Assembly (NCBI GenBank): GCA_028344155.1 | Contig: JAOMAI010000001.1 | Location: forward strand, 1 to 64,000 | Direction of reading: 5' to 3' | Source: Candidatus Nitrosopelagicus sp. | GTDB lineage: Archaea > Thermoproteota > Nitrososphaeria > Nitrososphaerales > Nitrosopumilaceae | DNA: 64,000 nucleotides | Part shown: piece after piece, positions 27,459 through 37,378 of the stretch | Position numbering within the stretch: the first letter of the stretch is position 1 | How the letters are laid out: each line of letters starts with the position of its first letter | Made by a program: the position numbers and the translations under genes | The notes under the pieces: generated by a model | Told to the model about the DNA's origin: nothing | Database searches by the model: none | What the model saw: the letters and a program-made list of their open reading frames with translations, nothing else

Positions 27459-27992
27459 TTAGAGTACGTCTACAGATCTGCCGCTTGGCTTGGTATCCAA
27501 ATTGAATGTTAGTTCAAGGATGCCGTTCGTATAGGTAGCTTTTGGAGAATCTGAATCGACCTTGTGAGGAATTGGGACATTAACATGGTAGTCTTTTTCA
27601 CCATGCTTGGCATCAATGTGGACGATATCTTCATCCACAAAGACTTTCACATCGGTCTTTTCAACACCTGGCATCTCGGCAACAATCTTGAGAGTTTGTT
27701 CCTTGTCGTCAACCAAGGTGTCTATCAGAGGTTCTCTTTTCTCGGCAGTAGCTACTTGTGGTTGGTTGTCGCATCCACAAGCGTCTGTAGTAGGTAAAGT
27801 GTCTGGCTTGACATTTCCGTACTCTTGGATAACGGGTTTTCCATCAGGTCCAACGGTCATGGTATAACCGTAGTAGACTGGACCAGAAGCCCCGCTAGTG
27901 TTTTGTAGAGCCTCAAAGATGTCATCTACACTTCCAAAGGAGCGTGACATTTCTTTGAAGATTCTATTGAATTCGTTGTTAAACGTTGTCAT
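27459..27992 (-). CDS. hsp20: Hsp20/alpha-crystallin family small heat-shock protein
   Basis: LVDDKEQTLKIVAEMPGVEKTDVKVFVDEDIVHIDA ... ATYTNGILELTF. Confidence 0.92.
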   Translation of the reverse strand: MTTFNNEFNRIFKEMSRSFGSVDDIFEALQNTSGASGPVYYGYTMTVGPDGKPVIQEYGNVKPDTLPTTDACGCDNQPQVATAEKREPLIDTLVDDKEQTLKIVAEMPGVEKTDVKVFVDEDIVHIDAKHGEKDYHVNVPIPHKVDSDSPKATYTNGILELTFNLDTKPSGRSVDVL

Positions 27993-28114
27993 ATTTACCT
28001 CTATAATGTAATATGTATGACATTATATAAGTTTTATTTTCTATTCATAAATATACTTACAATAGCGATCTAAAATTACATAATGTTATTATATCTGTTC
28101 ATATATTACACTCT

Positions 28115-28771
28115 ATGAGAACGAGCGGTGTTTCTATGCCTGAAGTAGTGCGTGAAATCATTACTAGAAACCGCTCAATTTACGACTGCATGAAGATGGA
28201 TGTGATTAACTTTACAGCATTGGCAGTCAAAATTCAGGCTGACGTTGAAAAAACAATGGGAGGCCCTGTCAATCTAAACACAATAGTAGTTGCCATAAAG
28301 CGATACGCTGACTCTTTTGAGACCACAGATGAGATGATAGATGATCCGGTTCTAAAAGATGCCAGATTAACCCTGACTGATGGAATTATGGGCCTATCAT
28401 GGAATATGACTGATGCAGGAGATGAGATGGCAAAAATGCTCAACGAGTTCCACAAAGAATTTACAGATTCTGAGTTTTTCAGATTTGGAGATTCGTTTAG
28501 AATTTTAGCTGAAGATAGCGATAGAGTTAGACGACATTTTCAGTCCCTACCAAGAGAAAATCAATTCAGTTCGGGATTGGCAAAAATCAAGGTGGCGGTT
28601 CCAGAGAATCATAGTCGCTCTGATGTCATGGCATTTGTGACTGAAATCTTGCATTATAATGGAATCGATATGGCAGATGCCTTATTCACCCAAGACGGTT
28701 TAGTTATTGTCCTCAAAGAAGAGGATGCCCCAAGAGCATATGAAAAATTACGTGCCCAGATTTCCAGATAA
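28115..28771 (+). CDS. Putative regulator, N-terminal HTH-like and C-terminal ACT-like region
   Basis: SIYDCMKMDVINFTALAVKIQADVEKTMG..NLNTIVVAIKRYAD; KIKVAVPENHSRSDVMAFVTEIL..GIDMADALF; divergent from hsp20. Confidence 0.6.
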   Translation: MRTSGVSMPEVVREIITRNRSIYDCMKMDVINFTALAVKIQADVEKTMGGPVNLNTIVVAIKRYADSFETTDEMIDDPVLKDARLTLTDGIMGLSWNMTDAGDEMAKMLNEFHKEFTDSEFFRFGDSFRILAEDSDRVRRHFQSLPRENQFSSGLAKIKVAVPENHSRSDVMAFVTEILHYNGIDMADALFTQDGLVIVLKEEDAPRAYEKLRAQISR

Positions 28772-28816
28772 TTCGTTAATGCAATCTTAAATTAGCATTA
28801 ATGAGGCTGAAATATC

Positions 28817-30280
28817 ATGAATTTGATTTTTCTGAGTATTTTCGAGGAGTTTCAAAACCTGTTCAAAGATGGGTTTTTGTCAAGAATCGATACAGATGCG
28901 CTAGCAGAGTCTAATGCTCGAGATTTAGTCAGGTCATATTTTGAGAGAAATCCGCTTCCGGAAGTTGATTCCGATTATCCAGGCATGGAAATAATACTGA
29001 ATGGATTAGCAAACATTCAAAGTTTCATAGGTGAGATTTCGATGGGAGAAGGTTCGCTCATTGCATCTGCTCCAATTTTGTTACTTGCAGCAAGTGTTGT
29101 AATTATTTTAGGTGTATTAGGGGAGGCATTTTTCAAAAAGACTGGAATTCCAGACATTGCATTTTTGATGATACTTGGTGTAATGATTGGACCGGTAATT
29201 GGAATCGTACAACCAGCTGCAGTTATAGAAATTGTTCCATACTTTGCAGCACTTGCATTAATCATCATCATGTTTGATGGTGGATATAATCTAAAGATTG
29301 GGCAAATTCTAAAGACTGCACACTTTTCAGTTATTCTTGTAGTTTTGGGATTTGCAGCAGCTGTTGGAACAGTTGGAACATTTGCACATTACGGTTTAGG
29401 ATGGGAATGGCTTGACAGCATATTGCTTGGAACTATAGTGGGTGGAAGTAGCTCGATTATTGTTTTTGGTTTGGTCAGGAAACTGAGAATTTCAGACAAA
29501 GCAAAATCAATGCTTAGTTTTGAATCTGCGTTAACTGATATTTTATCAACAATTGTTGCATTCATTTTGTTTGAAGCGGTACTATCAGGTTCATTCAGCA
29601 TCGATCTTTTAGGTGAAACACTTGGAAGAGCAATTGCTGTCGGTTTGATACTTGGATTCGGAGTAGGAATTCCATGGATGTTTATAATTTCCAAGTTAAG
29701 TAATGCACAGCACAACTACATGCTCACACTAGGTGTTTTGTTCTTGCTATTCTTCTTGGCAAACTCATTTGGAGAATCTGGAGCACTAACAGCACTAGTA
29801 TTTGGATTAATGCTTGGAAACAAAAAGTATCTGCTTAAGAAATTACGAATCAAACTACCAGAGCATACCATAGATAACTCACTACACAGTCAGGTTACAT
29901 TCATTGTTAGAGCATTCTTCTTCGTCTTCGTAGGATTACTAGCAAGCTTTGGTCAAATTGAATATGTCATATTTGGAGTAATAGCGGCGGTGGCGATTTA
30001 CGTTGGAAGAATCATTATCACGCATACAGCGCTTGTGCGTGGATTTTCTAGATTAGACAAGAAAGTTACATCTGTAATGATTCCAAGAGGATTAGCTGCT
30101 GCCGTGTTAGCTACAATACCACTTACAATGGGATTGCAAAATGGTGAAGCTTATCCACAGATAATATTTTTCATAATACTAACATCTGTAATAATTACAA
30201 CAATTGGTTTGGGCGGAGCAAAGAAAATTCCACCACCAGAAGGTTCAGGTGGGTTTGTTACAGAAACAAAAGATAAATAA
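28817..30280 (+). CDS. Cation:proton antiporter (CPA family, Kef/NhaP-like)
   Basis: Multi-TM; AFFKKTGIPDIAFLMILGVMIGP, IIMFDGGYNLKI, VPRGLAAAV-like MIPRGLAAAVLATIPL. Confidence 0.88.
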   Translation: MNLIFLSIFEEFQNLFKDGFLSRIDTDALAESNARDLVRSYFERNPLPEVDSDYPGMEIILNGLANIQSFIGEISMGEGSLIASAPILLLAASVVIILGVLGEAFFKKTGIPDIAFLMILGVMIGPVIGIVQPAAVIEIVPYFAALALIIIMFDGGYNLKIGQILKTAHFSVILVVLGFAAAVGTVGTFAHYGLGWEWLDSILLGTIVGGSSSIIVFGLVRKLRISDKAKSMLSFESALTDILSTIVAFILFEAVLSGSFSIDLLGETLGRAIAVGLILGFGVGIPWMFIISKLSNAQHNYMLTLGVLFLLFFLANSFGESGALTALVFGLMLGNKKYLLKKLRIKLPEHTIDNSLHSQVTFIVRAFFFVFVGLLASFGQIEYVIFGVIAAVAIYVGRIIITHTALVRGFSRLDKKVTSVMIPRGLAAAVLATIPLTMGLQNGEAYPQIIFFIILTSVIITTIGLGGAKKIPPPEGSGGFVTETKDK

Positions 30281-30285
30281 TTGCC

Positions 30286-31197
30286 TTATACGTCTATAGA
30301 TTCTTTTAAGCCTTTGTAGCGGTTTCGAATTGTAACTTCAGTTACATTTGCAGCTTCTGCAATGTCACGTTGTGTTTTATCTTCACCATTTTTGACACAT
30401 GATAGATACAATGCTGCTGCTGCCAATCCCATTGGATCTTTTCCAGCAGATGCTTCATTATCTTGTGCAATTTTTAAGACCTTGATTGCATAACGTTTTG
30501 TTTTTTCTGCAATACCAATTTTACTTGCAATTCTTGCAACACACTGTACTGAATCAGTAACAGGCATTTTTAGATCTAATTCTTTTACAAGTAAACGATA
30601 ACAACGTGCAATATCTTTTCTTTTAATGTTTGCAGCAATTTCAACATCTTTGAGGTTTCTTGGAGTTTCTGTATCACGACATGCAGCATACAATGCAGAG
30701 GCCATTAATGCAGAGATTGAACGTCCTCTTACAAGACCTTTGTCTAATGCTTTACGATAAATGTAAGCTGCTTTTTCAACAACAGATTCTGAAATTGCAA
30801 GTTTGTCTTTTAATCTATTTAGTTCACTGAATGCTTGTCTAAAGTTTCTGTCAACTGGTTCATGAACTTGACTTCTACTGTCCCATGTTCTTAATCTTTC
30901 AATTGTATTTTTCATTGATGCAGTAAGTGGTTTACCAGATGCATCTTTGTTTACAGGATTGATTACAGTTGCAAGACCCATGTCGTGCATTGTTAATGAT
31001 GTAGGTGCACCAGCTCTTGCTCTGTCACCATGTTCATCTTGTGTAAAGGAACGCCATTCAGGTCCAGATTCTTGTAATTTTTCTGACATAACAAAACCAC
31101 ACTTGGAGCAAAACATTTCGCCAGATTCATTATCTGTGACCATTTTACCCTTGACACAACGTGGACAAGCATCTTTTGAGGCGCCTTGATTAACCAT
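30286..31197 (-). CDS. tfb: Transcription initiation factor B (TFB)
   Basis: Zn ribbon CPRCVKGKMVTDNESGEMFCSKCG, two cyclin repeats, B-reader/linker GPEWRSF. Confidence 0.95.
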   Translation of the reverse strand: MVNQGASKDACPRCVKGKMVTDNESGEMFCSKCGFVMSEKLQESGPEWRSFTQDEHGDRARAGAPTSLTMHDMGLATVINPVNKDASGKPLTASMKNTIERLRTWDSRSQVHEPVDRNFRQAFSELNRLKDKLAISESVVEKAAYIYRKALDKGLVRGRSISALMASALYAACRDTETPRNLKDVEIAANIKRKDIARCYRLLVKELDLKMPVTDSVQCVARIASKIGIAEKTKRYAIKVLKIAQDNEASAGKDPMGLAAAALYLSCVKNGEDKTQRDIAEAANVTEVTIRNRYKGLKESIDV

Positions 31198-31311
31198 AAT
31201 GTATACCCATTACAGAATTGGTTTATAATCCTAATTGTTTGGTCGTGCCTAAATTGAGCCTAGAGAAGAATATGTAATATCAGTTAATTATAGAAATGAT
31301 CGAATAATGGT

Positions 31312-32916
31312 ATGAATGCTAAATTTTTCATAATTCCAGTTTTTTTAATAGGGGCATTATTTCTAGGACAGATTCCGGATTCTTTTGGCCATGGACTTGG
31401 CTCTGAAACAATGCCACCAGTAATGGTTGGGGATATAGAAGCTACATTAGAAGTAAACTCATCAACAATTTACACCGATATAGATGGAGAAGAAAAAGGA
31501 ATTAGACAAATTTCAATTAACTTTTTTGAAACTTTCACAAATATTGATTCAAACCAAGTTCAATCAATTGATAACGTAACATTTCAAGTTGAGTTAATCA
31601 AAGCAGGAGATGTTCTAATCAAGGAGACATTTCAAAGAGATGATGGTATTTTGATAATGAATCTTACGCCATCAAATAATGAACAAGTGCAAGTCATGGA
31701 ACGTGAAACGTTTGCGTCTTTTTTTGGATTAGCAAGTGAACAATATAATTTCGAAGGAGAAATTTTTGAAAATGGTGGACTGTATGAATTTGAAATTTCA
31801 GTAATTACAATTAATAGTTACGATAATGTTTTAACTAATCCTGTAAATTATGAGCTCGGAATTTCAATAGAAGAAACTACACGATATGAGATTAATGATG
31901 TTAACTATGGTAAACAAGAATTAGGAATTGTAACATTTTTTGATCAAATAACAGAATTTGATTATAATGCAGAAACTAAAGAAATTACATTTTCATTTCC
32001 ATTTGAATGGAACCAAGAAACTATTGATCAAACAACTGTGATACATGAGGAAGTTTTAGTGCCAAAAACATTTGGTGATCTGCTTGTTTCAAAGTATGTT
32101 GCAACATTAAACGAAGTTGATTTGCCTGAATCTATGATAAATATTGATGACTTTTCGTCTGATGATAGAATTGTACATGTTGTTGTAAGTCAAAAAGAGT
32201 TACAAGAAATTTTTTCAAACAATGAGTTTAGTGAAAATAAAATTACAATGATAGTAAAGCCTGAAAGCGATTTACCATTATCAGGAGTTACAGAAAATGG
32301 TCAATTCAAAGTTAATTTGTGGTGGACTAAAGAATTAAGATCTGGAGAATATACGATTATACGTTATGATATTTTAGATACGTTTCTGAAAGATAAGCCA
32401 ATTGCTGTACCTTATGAGTTGAAGATATTTCATAATGATGAAAAAATTTTCTCAAAAAGTAATGTAAGCTCTGATAGAAAATCAACTGAAAGTAGACCAT
32501 CAAATAAAAATGACTTTGAATGGAATATTCCATCTAATGTATCTGGATTAATTATTTTAAAATTTGAAAACTTGGATGGTGGGCAAGTTGCAAATGTGGA
32601 ATTTCCTCTGGTTATCGATAGAAAAGAATCTCAACAAATTAGTTCGAATAAGATTCCAGAGTGGGTAAAAAATACTGCTGGGTGGTGGGCAACAAATCAA
32701 ATTCCAGATTTGGCATTTGTTAATGGAATTGAATTTTTGGTGAAAGAAAAAATTATCGTGGTTTCAGATATAGAAAAAGATCCATCAACTCCATATGAGG
32801 GAATACCTGAGTGGCTTAAAACCAATGCAGGATGGTGGGCAGAGGGACAGATAGATGACAAAACATTTGCAACTGGAATCGAATACTTGATAAGAATTGG
32901 TCTTATTATTGTCTAA
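31312..32916 (+). CDS. Secreted surface protein with two C-terminal W(V/L)KxxAGWWA repeats
   Basis: Signal peptide; IPEWVKNTAGWWATNQIPDLAFVNGIEFLVKEKIIVV and IPEWLKTNAGWWAEGQIDDKTFATGIEYLIRIGLIIV. Confidence 0.75.
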   Translation: MNAKFFIIPVFLIGALFLGQIPDSFGHGLGSETMPPVMVGDIEATLEVNSSTIYTDIDGEEKGIRQISINFFETFTNIDSNQVQSIDNVTFQVELIKAGDVLIKETFQRDDGILIMNLTPSNNEQVQVMERETFASFFGLASEQYNFEGEIFENGGLYEFEISVITINSYDNVLTNPVNYELGISIEETTRYEINDVNYGKQELGIVTFFDQITEFDYNAETKEITFSFPFEWNQETIDQTTVIHEEVLVPKTFGDLLVSKYVATLNEVDLPESMINIDDFSSDDRIVHVVVSQKELQEIFSNNEFSENKITMIVKPESDLPLSGVTENGQFKVNLWWTKELRSGEYTIIRYDILDTFLKDKPIAVPYELKIFHNDEKIFSKSNVSSDRKSTESRPSNKNDFEWNIPSNVSGLIILKFENLDGGQVANVEFPLVIDRKESQQISSNKIPEWVKNTAGWWATNQIPDLAFVNGIEFLVKEKIIVVSDIEKDPSTPYEGIPEWLKTNAGWWAEGQIDDKTFATGIEYLIRIGLIIV

Positions 32917-34483
32917 TTCTATTTTTAATTACAATTATTGCTGCAGCTGGTGCTACAAAGTACATTCCAATATTTAGTAGAATTATACTAATTCCATATC
33001 CTAACATTTTTTCTTCAGAGTCTACATCAACATAATTGAGTAGTGTCAAAGAAGTGAGTAATGGTGTTAGTGTAACTTTGACTGCTTCTTTGAAGAAGGG
33101 ATTTTCTCTTTCATAGTCTGCTACATATGGTGAAAATGAATAGTAAAATTGGTTGAATCCATTCATGAATGTTGTACCTGATTGTGTTGACATTACTGTG
33201 TTGTCTCTAATCTCTCTCAAGAATTGGATTTGTGGTGCAATCTCAGAACCAAATGCTGCAGTTGCAATCAGACAACCACCACCTTCTTCATTTGATGATT
33301 CCAAGGTTCCATCATAACCACCCAAATCAGAGTCAGCACCAACAGGAACTTTTGCAAAATCAATATTGGTGAATTCTATTGAATTAACAATGTCATCAAA
33401 AGAATTTACTTGTCGATCAAAACTTTCTAAATTATTTGTATATTGTACTGTGTAAAGCATGTCATCGACTTGTATTAGAAGGGTTGAGAATCCAATGTTC
33501 ATTTCTTGTTCGTCTCTATTTTCAAAATGACCAATTGCTTTTAGCAAATAGGCATTGTTTCCTTTAACTTGAGTACCTTGTTCATTAATAATTGTTAATG
33601 CACCTGTTTCAACCATTGGGGTAACAGCCTCTCTTAATTCATTCATTGATTGTTCTATTGTAGCATAATTACGAGAAATAGTAAATGAAACAGCTGGAGC
33701 TGATGTAGATGTTTGTGCTCCAACAACAACAATATCAGGAGTGCCAGGAGCTGGTATCGGTGTTTGCACTAACCAACCTGCTGGAGAAGTAAAAGATAAT
33801 CCATATTCAGGAAAAGAGTTTGGTTGACTTGTAGTTGGAGCTATGAGAGGAGTTCCTTCATCAGTAGTTACTGGTGTTGAATATTCAGGTAAACTTGATA
33901 ATTCTGAACGATCTAATACTTGAACATTTTTTATTATTGCCAAAAATGCTTGCATAGGTTGATCATTTGGAGCTGTATCCATTGTTGCAATTCTATCTAA
34001 TGTTTCAAAACTTTCATCTGTTAAAATTCTCCCAAATACAGTGTATTGTCCATCTAAAAAGTTTGAATCTTTATGAACAATAAAAAATTGAGAGCCAGCA
34101 CTGTTAGGATCAGACGAGCGTGCCATCGAAACTATTCCACGTTTATGTTCAATATTGTTAAATTCTGCATCAATAGAATAACCAGGATCACCTGTTCCCC
34201 ATTCAGACATAGAAAAATTAGGATCTGCAGATTTAGGGTCACCGCCTTGTATCATAAATCCCTCAATTATACGATGGAAAATAGTTCCGGTGTAAAATCC
34301 ATCTTCAGATAAAGTTACAAAGTTTTCAACATGATTTGGAGCAAATTGAGGGAAAAATTCTATAATTAATCGTCCGGAATCAGTTTCTAATACTACTACT
34401 GTATCTTCATATTCTGCAAAAGCTTGAGGTGTAATGACAATAATCAATAATGTAAAAAGTATTGAAAAGAATTTTCCATTCAT
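32906..34483 (-). CDS. Secreted cyclophilin-type PPIase with extra domain and CFI-box-like C-terminal anchor
   Basis: Signal peptide; FHRIIEGFMIQGGDPKSAD, SAGSQFFIVHKD; C-terminal GGGCLIATAAFGSEIAPQIQFLREIRDN plus TM. Confidence 0.88.
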   Translation of the reverse strand: MNGKFFSILFTLLIIVITPQAFAEYEDTVVVLETDSGRLIIEFFPQFAPNHVENFVTLSEDGFYTGTIFHRIIEGFMIQGGDPKSADPNFSMSEWGTGDPGYSIDAEFNNIEHKRGIVSMARSSDPNSAGSQFFIVHKDSNFLDGQYTVFGRILTDESFETLDRIATMDTAPNDQPMQAFLAIIKNVQVLDRSELSSLPEYSTPVTTDEGTPLIAPTTSQPNSFPEYGLSFTSPAGWLVQTPIPAPGTPDIVVVGAQTSTSAPAVSFTISRNYATIEQSMNELREAVTPMVETGALTIINEQGTQVKGNNAYLLKAIGHFENRDEQEMNIGFSTLLIQVDDMLYTVQYTNNLESFDRQVNSFDDIVNSIEFTNIDFAKVPVGADSDLGGYDGTLESSNEEGGGCLIATAAFGSEIAPQIQFLREIRDNTVMSTQSGTTFMNGFNQFYYSFSPYVADYERENPFFKEAVKVTLTPLLTSLTLLNYVDVDSEEKMLGYGISIILLNIGMYFVAPAAAIIVIKNRIRQ

Positions 34484-34558
34484 AGATTTTAAAATTTTAT
34501 CTATAATAAAAATTAGATCTGCAATTGACTTTTAACGAACTATTTTTCAAGTTGTTCT

Positions 34559-35062
34559 ATGGAATTTGATGAAAAAATTCACACACATTTGATGTCTGTT
34601 TGGAGGGAATCAAAATCATTTTTTGGTGTTGGAGGAAAAGAAGGAATGTTACTATTAACAGATAATCATTTAATATTTCTAAAAAGAACCGAGAGGATGA
34701 AAAAATGGTGGGGTGCTGCAAGTAAAAGACAGATAGTTACGTTATTGCAAAATAAAAACACAATGACTGAGAAATTAGATGGATATGAGGAAAAAGATTT
34801 ACAAGTTGATTTAGAAGAAGTTAAGAAAAAATATATCAGTAAAATCACATTTGATAATATTTTAGAAATTGGAGAAGAAGAGAAAACATGGGGAAGTGTT
34901 TTAACAATTAAAGCAATAGAAGATGGCAAAGAAAAGAAATATGATTTTTCAATCGTTCAAGACTGGGTAAAATATCCAATTAAAGATCCTACAAAGTATC
35001 TTAGTGTCGATTGGAAACCATGTATAGAATTTATAAAATCAAGACAGCGAGTGACAAAATAA
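34559..35062 (+). CDS. Unknown protein, possible PH/GRAM-like fold
   Basis: GMLLLTDNHLIFLKRTERMKKW...ISKITFDNILEIGEEEKTWGSVLTIKAIEDGKEKKYDFSI. Confidence 0.5.
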   Translation: MEFDEKIHTHLMSVWRESKSFFGVGGKEGMLLLTDNHLIFLKRTERMKKWWGAASKRQIVTLLQNKNTMTEKLDGYEEKDLQVDLEEVKKKYISKITFDNILEIGEEEKTWGSVLTIKAIEDGKEKKYDFSIVQDWVKYPIKDPTKYLSVDWKPCIEFIKSRQRVTK

Positions 35063-35063
35063 A

Positions 35064-35762
35064 ATGAATAAAGTTTTTGCTGTAGGTGTAGGCCCAGGTT
35101 CACCAAAGTATGTTACAGATATTGTAAAAGAAGCAATATCACAATGTGATGTTGTAATTGGTTATGGATATACAATAAAAACAATTGAAGAGTATGTCAA
35201 AGGGAAAAAAATACTTGAAGTAACAATGCAAAATCAAGAAGAAGCCTACCAGAAGATTGCTAAAGAGGATAATCATACAATATTGGTTCCTTTTACAGGT
35301 GATGTTAATTTTTCAGAATCAGAGGTTGTGGATAGATTAATTGAAATTTATGACGAAGTTGAAATAATTCCTGGAATTAGTTCAACACAGGTAGCTGCAT
35401 CACGTGCAAAAGTTCCGACCGATAAATCCAAAGTAATTACTATGCATATTTCAACATCAATTGAAGAAAAAAAATTAGAATTACAAAAAGCATTGATTGA
35501 CGGTCTCAGTGTCATACTTGTTCCAAGACCGTGGCCAAAAGTTCCAGAAAAACATTTCATGCAATCTGAAATTGCAAAATATTTGAAACAAAATGGTTTT
35601 GATACTTCAAAAATGAAAGTACATGTCTATGAATCAATAACTACAGAAAATGAGACTAATTTTGAAGGTACAGTTGATCAATTAGAAGGAAAAGTGTTCT
35701 CAGATCTCTCTGTAATGGTTTTCAATCAAGTAACACTTGAATCGTATATCAATTTTGAATAG
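35064..35762 (+). CDS. cbiE: Cobalt-precorrin-7 (C5)-methyltransferase (CbiE-like)
   Basis: FAVGVGPGSPKYVTDIVKEAISQCDVVIGYGYTI; VPFTGDVNFSESEVVDRL; EIIPGISSTQVAASRAK. Confidence 0.85.
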   Translation: MNKVFAVGVGPGSPKYVTDIVKEAISQCDVVIGYGYTIKTIEEYVKGKKILEVTMQNQEEAYQKIAKEDNHTILVPFTGDVNFSESEVVDRLIEIYDEVEIIPGISSTQVAASRAKVPTDKSKVITMHISTSIEEKKLELQKALIDGLSVILVPRPWPKVPEKHFMQSEIAKYLKQNGFDTSKMKVHVYESITTENETNFEGTVDQLEGKVFSDLSVMVFNQVTLESYINFE

Positions 35763-35764
35763 TT

Positions 35765-36193
35765 ATGGGTAAAAAAGCGCCAATGTGGGCTCCATCAAAA
35801 AAAGAATTAGAGAAAATATTAGAGGTAGATAACGTACACGAATTATTTTTAGTTGGACAGGTTTGTATCGAAAGACTGTTAGAGAAAATATTGGAGAAAA
35901 AATTCAATATTCCTTTGGAAGCATTAGATGATCCGATGATTATGTGGACACAGAAATACTTGATACTAGAAAAATCTGGATTGCTCAAAGGAAATGTTAA
36001 GAAAAATGTTCGTTTGATTAACAGTATAAGAAACAGATATGCTCATAGATTAAAACCGGATGAAAAAGCGATTGGGAATAATATTAGAGAATTAGAATAT
36101 CTTGGTGTACCTCATACAACCCCAACTACAAAATTTGAAAAATATAGAATTTGTGTTATCAGTACGTTTACAGCATTAGAGAAAATGTTGTAA
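35765..36193 (+). CDS. HEPN-like small protein
   Basis: Helical; INSIRNRYAHRLKPD carries an R-x4-H motif; starts 2 nt after the cbiE stop. Confidence 0.6.
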   Translation: MGKKAPMWAPSKKELEKILEVDNVHELFLVGQVCIERLLEKILEKKFNIPLEALDDPMIMWTQKYLILEKSGLLKGNVKKNVRLINSIRNRYAHRLKPDEKAIGNNIRELEYLGVPHTTPTTKFEKYRICVISTFTALEKML

Positions 36194-36223
36194 ATTTATT
36201 AGAGAAAAAATCTATTTGATGTT

Positions 36224-36445
36224 ATGAAGCCAGAAAAATGTGCATATTGTGGAGATATGGTAGATTTACCATTCGAGTGCACATACTGTAAAGATCCATT
36301 TTGTGATGAACATAGACTTCCAGAAGATCATCGTTGTGTAAAATTAACAGTGATAAGAGCTAAAAAATTTGGAGAGAAAAGAGTAATCAGAGATGGAGGA
36401 CCAGGTTCAAGTAAGTTCAAAAAGTTTTTTGGAAGATTTCGTTAA
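36224..36445 (+). CDS. AN1-type zinc-finger protein
   Basis: CAYCGDMVDLPFECTYCKDPFCDEHRLPEDHRC. Confidence 0.9.
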   Translation: MKPEKCAYCGDMVDLPFECTYCKDPFCDEHRLPEDHRCVKLTVIRAKKFGEKRVIRDGGPGSSKFKKFFGRFR

Positions 36446-36446
36446 A

Positions 36447-36761
36447 TCAATAATCTGTTTTAGTAGGATCAAGTTTTGAACGTCTAGCTTGGAAAAATAA
36501 TGTTACTGCTAATGCAAGCATAACTAAAATTGACATCCATAATGGCTCTACATGAACATTATTTTCTTGTGTGACAATCATTGCAGGAAAAACAACATAA
36601 ACTACTGATAAAATGATCATTGCAATTCCTTGTGTAGATAATTTTTTCCATGATGAAAGTTTGATTCCTCTACTAATTAATTCAATTATAGCAAGAGCTA
36701 TGAAAGGATAAATCGTAAAAGCCAAAAAATCAATTATATCAACTGAACCGGGATGAGACAT
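36447..36761 (-). CDS. Small membrane protein, unknown function
   Basis: 104 aa with three TM segments. Confidence 0.6.
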   Translation of the reverse strand: MSHPGSVDIIDFLAFTIYPFIALAIIELISRGIKLSSWKKLSTQGIAMIILSVVYVVFPAMIVTQENNVHVEPLWMSILVMLALAVTLFFQARRSKLDPTKTDY

Positions 36762-36762
36762 T

Positions 36763-37320
36763 TTATTCTTCTATTCTAATTTTTAATGCAATTCCATTTG
36801 AAATTAAAGCTTGCGCATTTTCGTTAGGGATTGTTGCTATATCTTCAGGTTTGAATGGACCATATTTTTCTAAATCAACCCCAACTATCTCATCAAATTC
36901 TTTTACAAATCGTACAGTTACAGGTTTTATTTTATGTTTTGTGGAAGTAGTTTCTAGAAACTTTGACTTTCCATTAACTATTCCAGAAAGTATCATATCT
37001 CTACGCTCATTCATTTCATCATTTGAATCAATAACAAATTTTTCTTCGTCGCTTAAAATACTATAAGATGTTGTTGGAGATTTTGACATTTTTTCTAATC
37101 TTTTATTTATTAAAAGTTCAGTAAGATTTGTAGCAGTTGAAATAATCTCATTTTTTGTTTTCTTTTCAATTCCATCATATTCTTCATTTTTTAATTTTCC
37201 AATAAAATTTGATAAATTTCTGAAAAAATCTGTACTAAGCTCTTGTATATCATCAGTTTGAAATTCTTGCATGACAATTACATGAAGATTTTTTAGATCT
37301 AAGGATTCAAGAGTTGACAT
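36763..37320 (-). CDS. GINS complex protein (Gins15/51-like)
   Basis: LSTDFFRNLSNFIGKLKNEEYDGIEKKTKNEIISTATNLTELLINKRLEKM; C-terminal small domain VRFVKEFDEIVGVDLEKYGPFKPEDIATIPNENAQALISNGIALKI. Confidence 0.85.
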   Translation of the reverse strand: MSTLESLDLKNLHVIVMQEFQTDDIQELSTDFFRNLSNFIGKLKNEEYDGIEKKTKNEIISTATNLTELLINKRLEKMSKSPTTSYSILSDEEKFVIDSNDEMNERRDMILSGIVNGKSKFLETTSTKHKIKPVTVRFVKEFDEIVGVDLEKYGPFKPEDIATIPNENAQALISNGIALKIRIEE

Positions 37321-37378
37321 TTTAATACAAAGTTAATCTTAAATGGTACGTTTAATTCTTTTAGCTTGAAGTAGAAAA

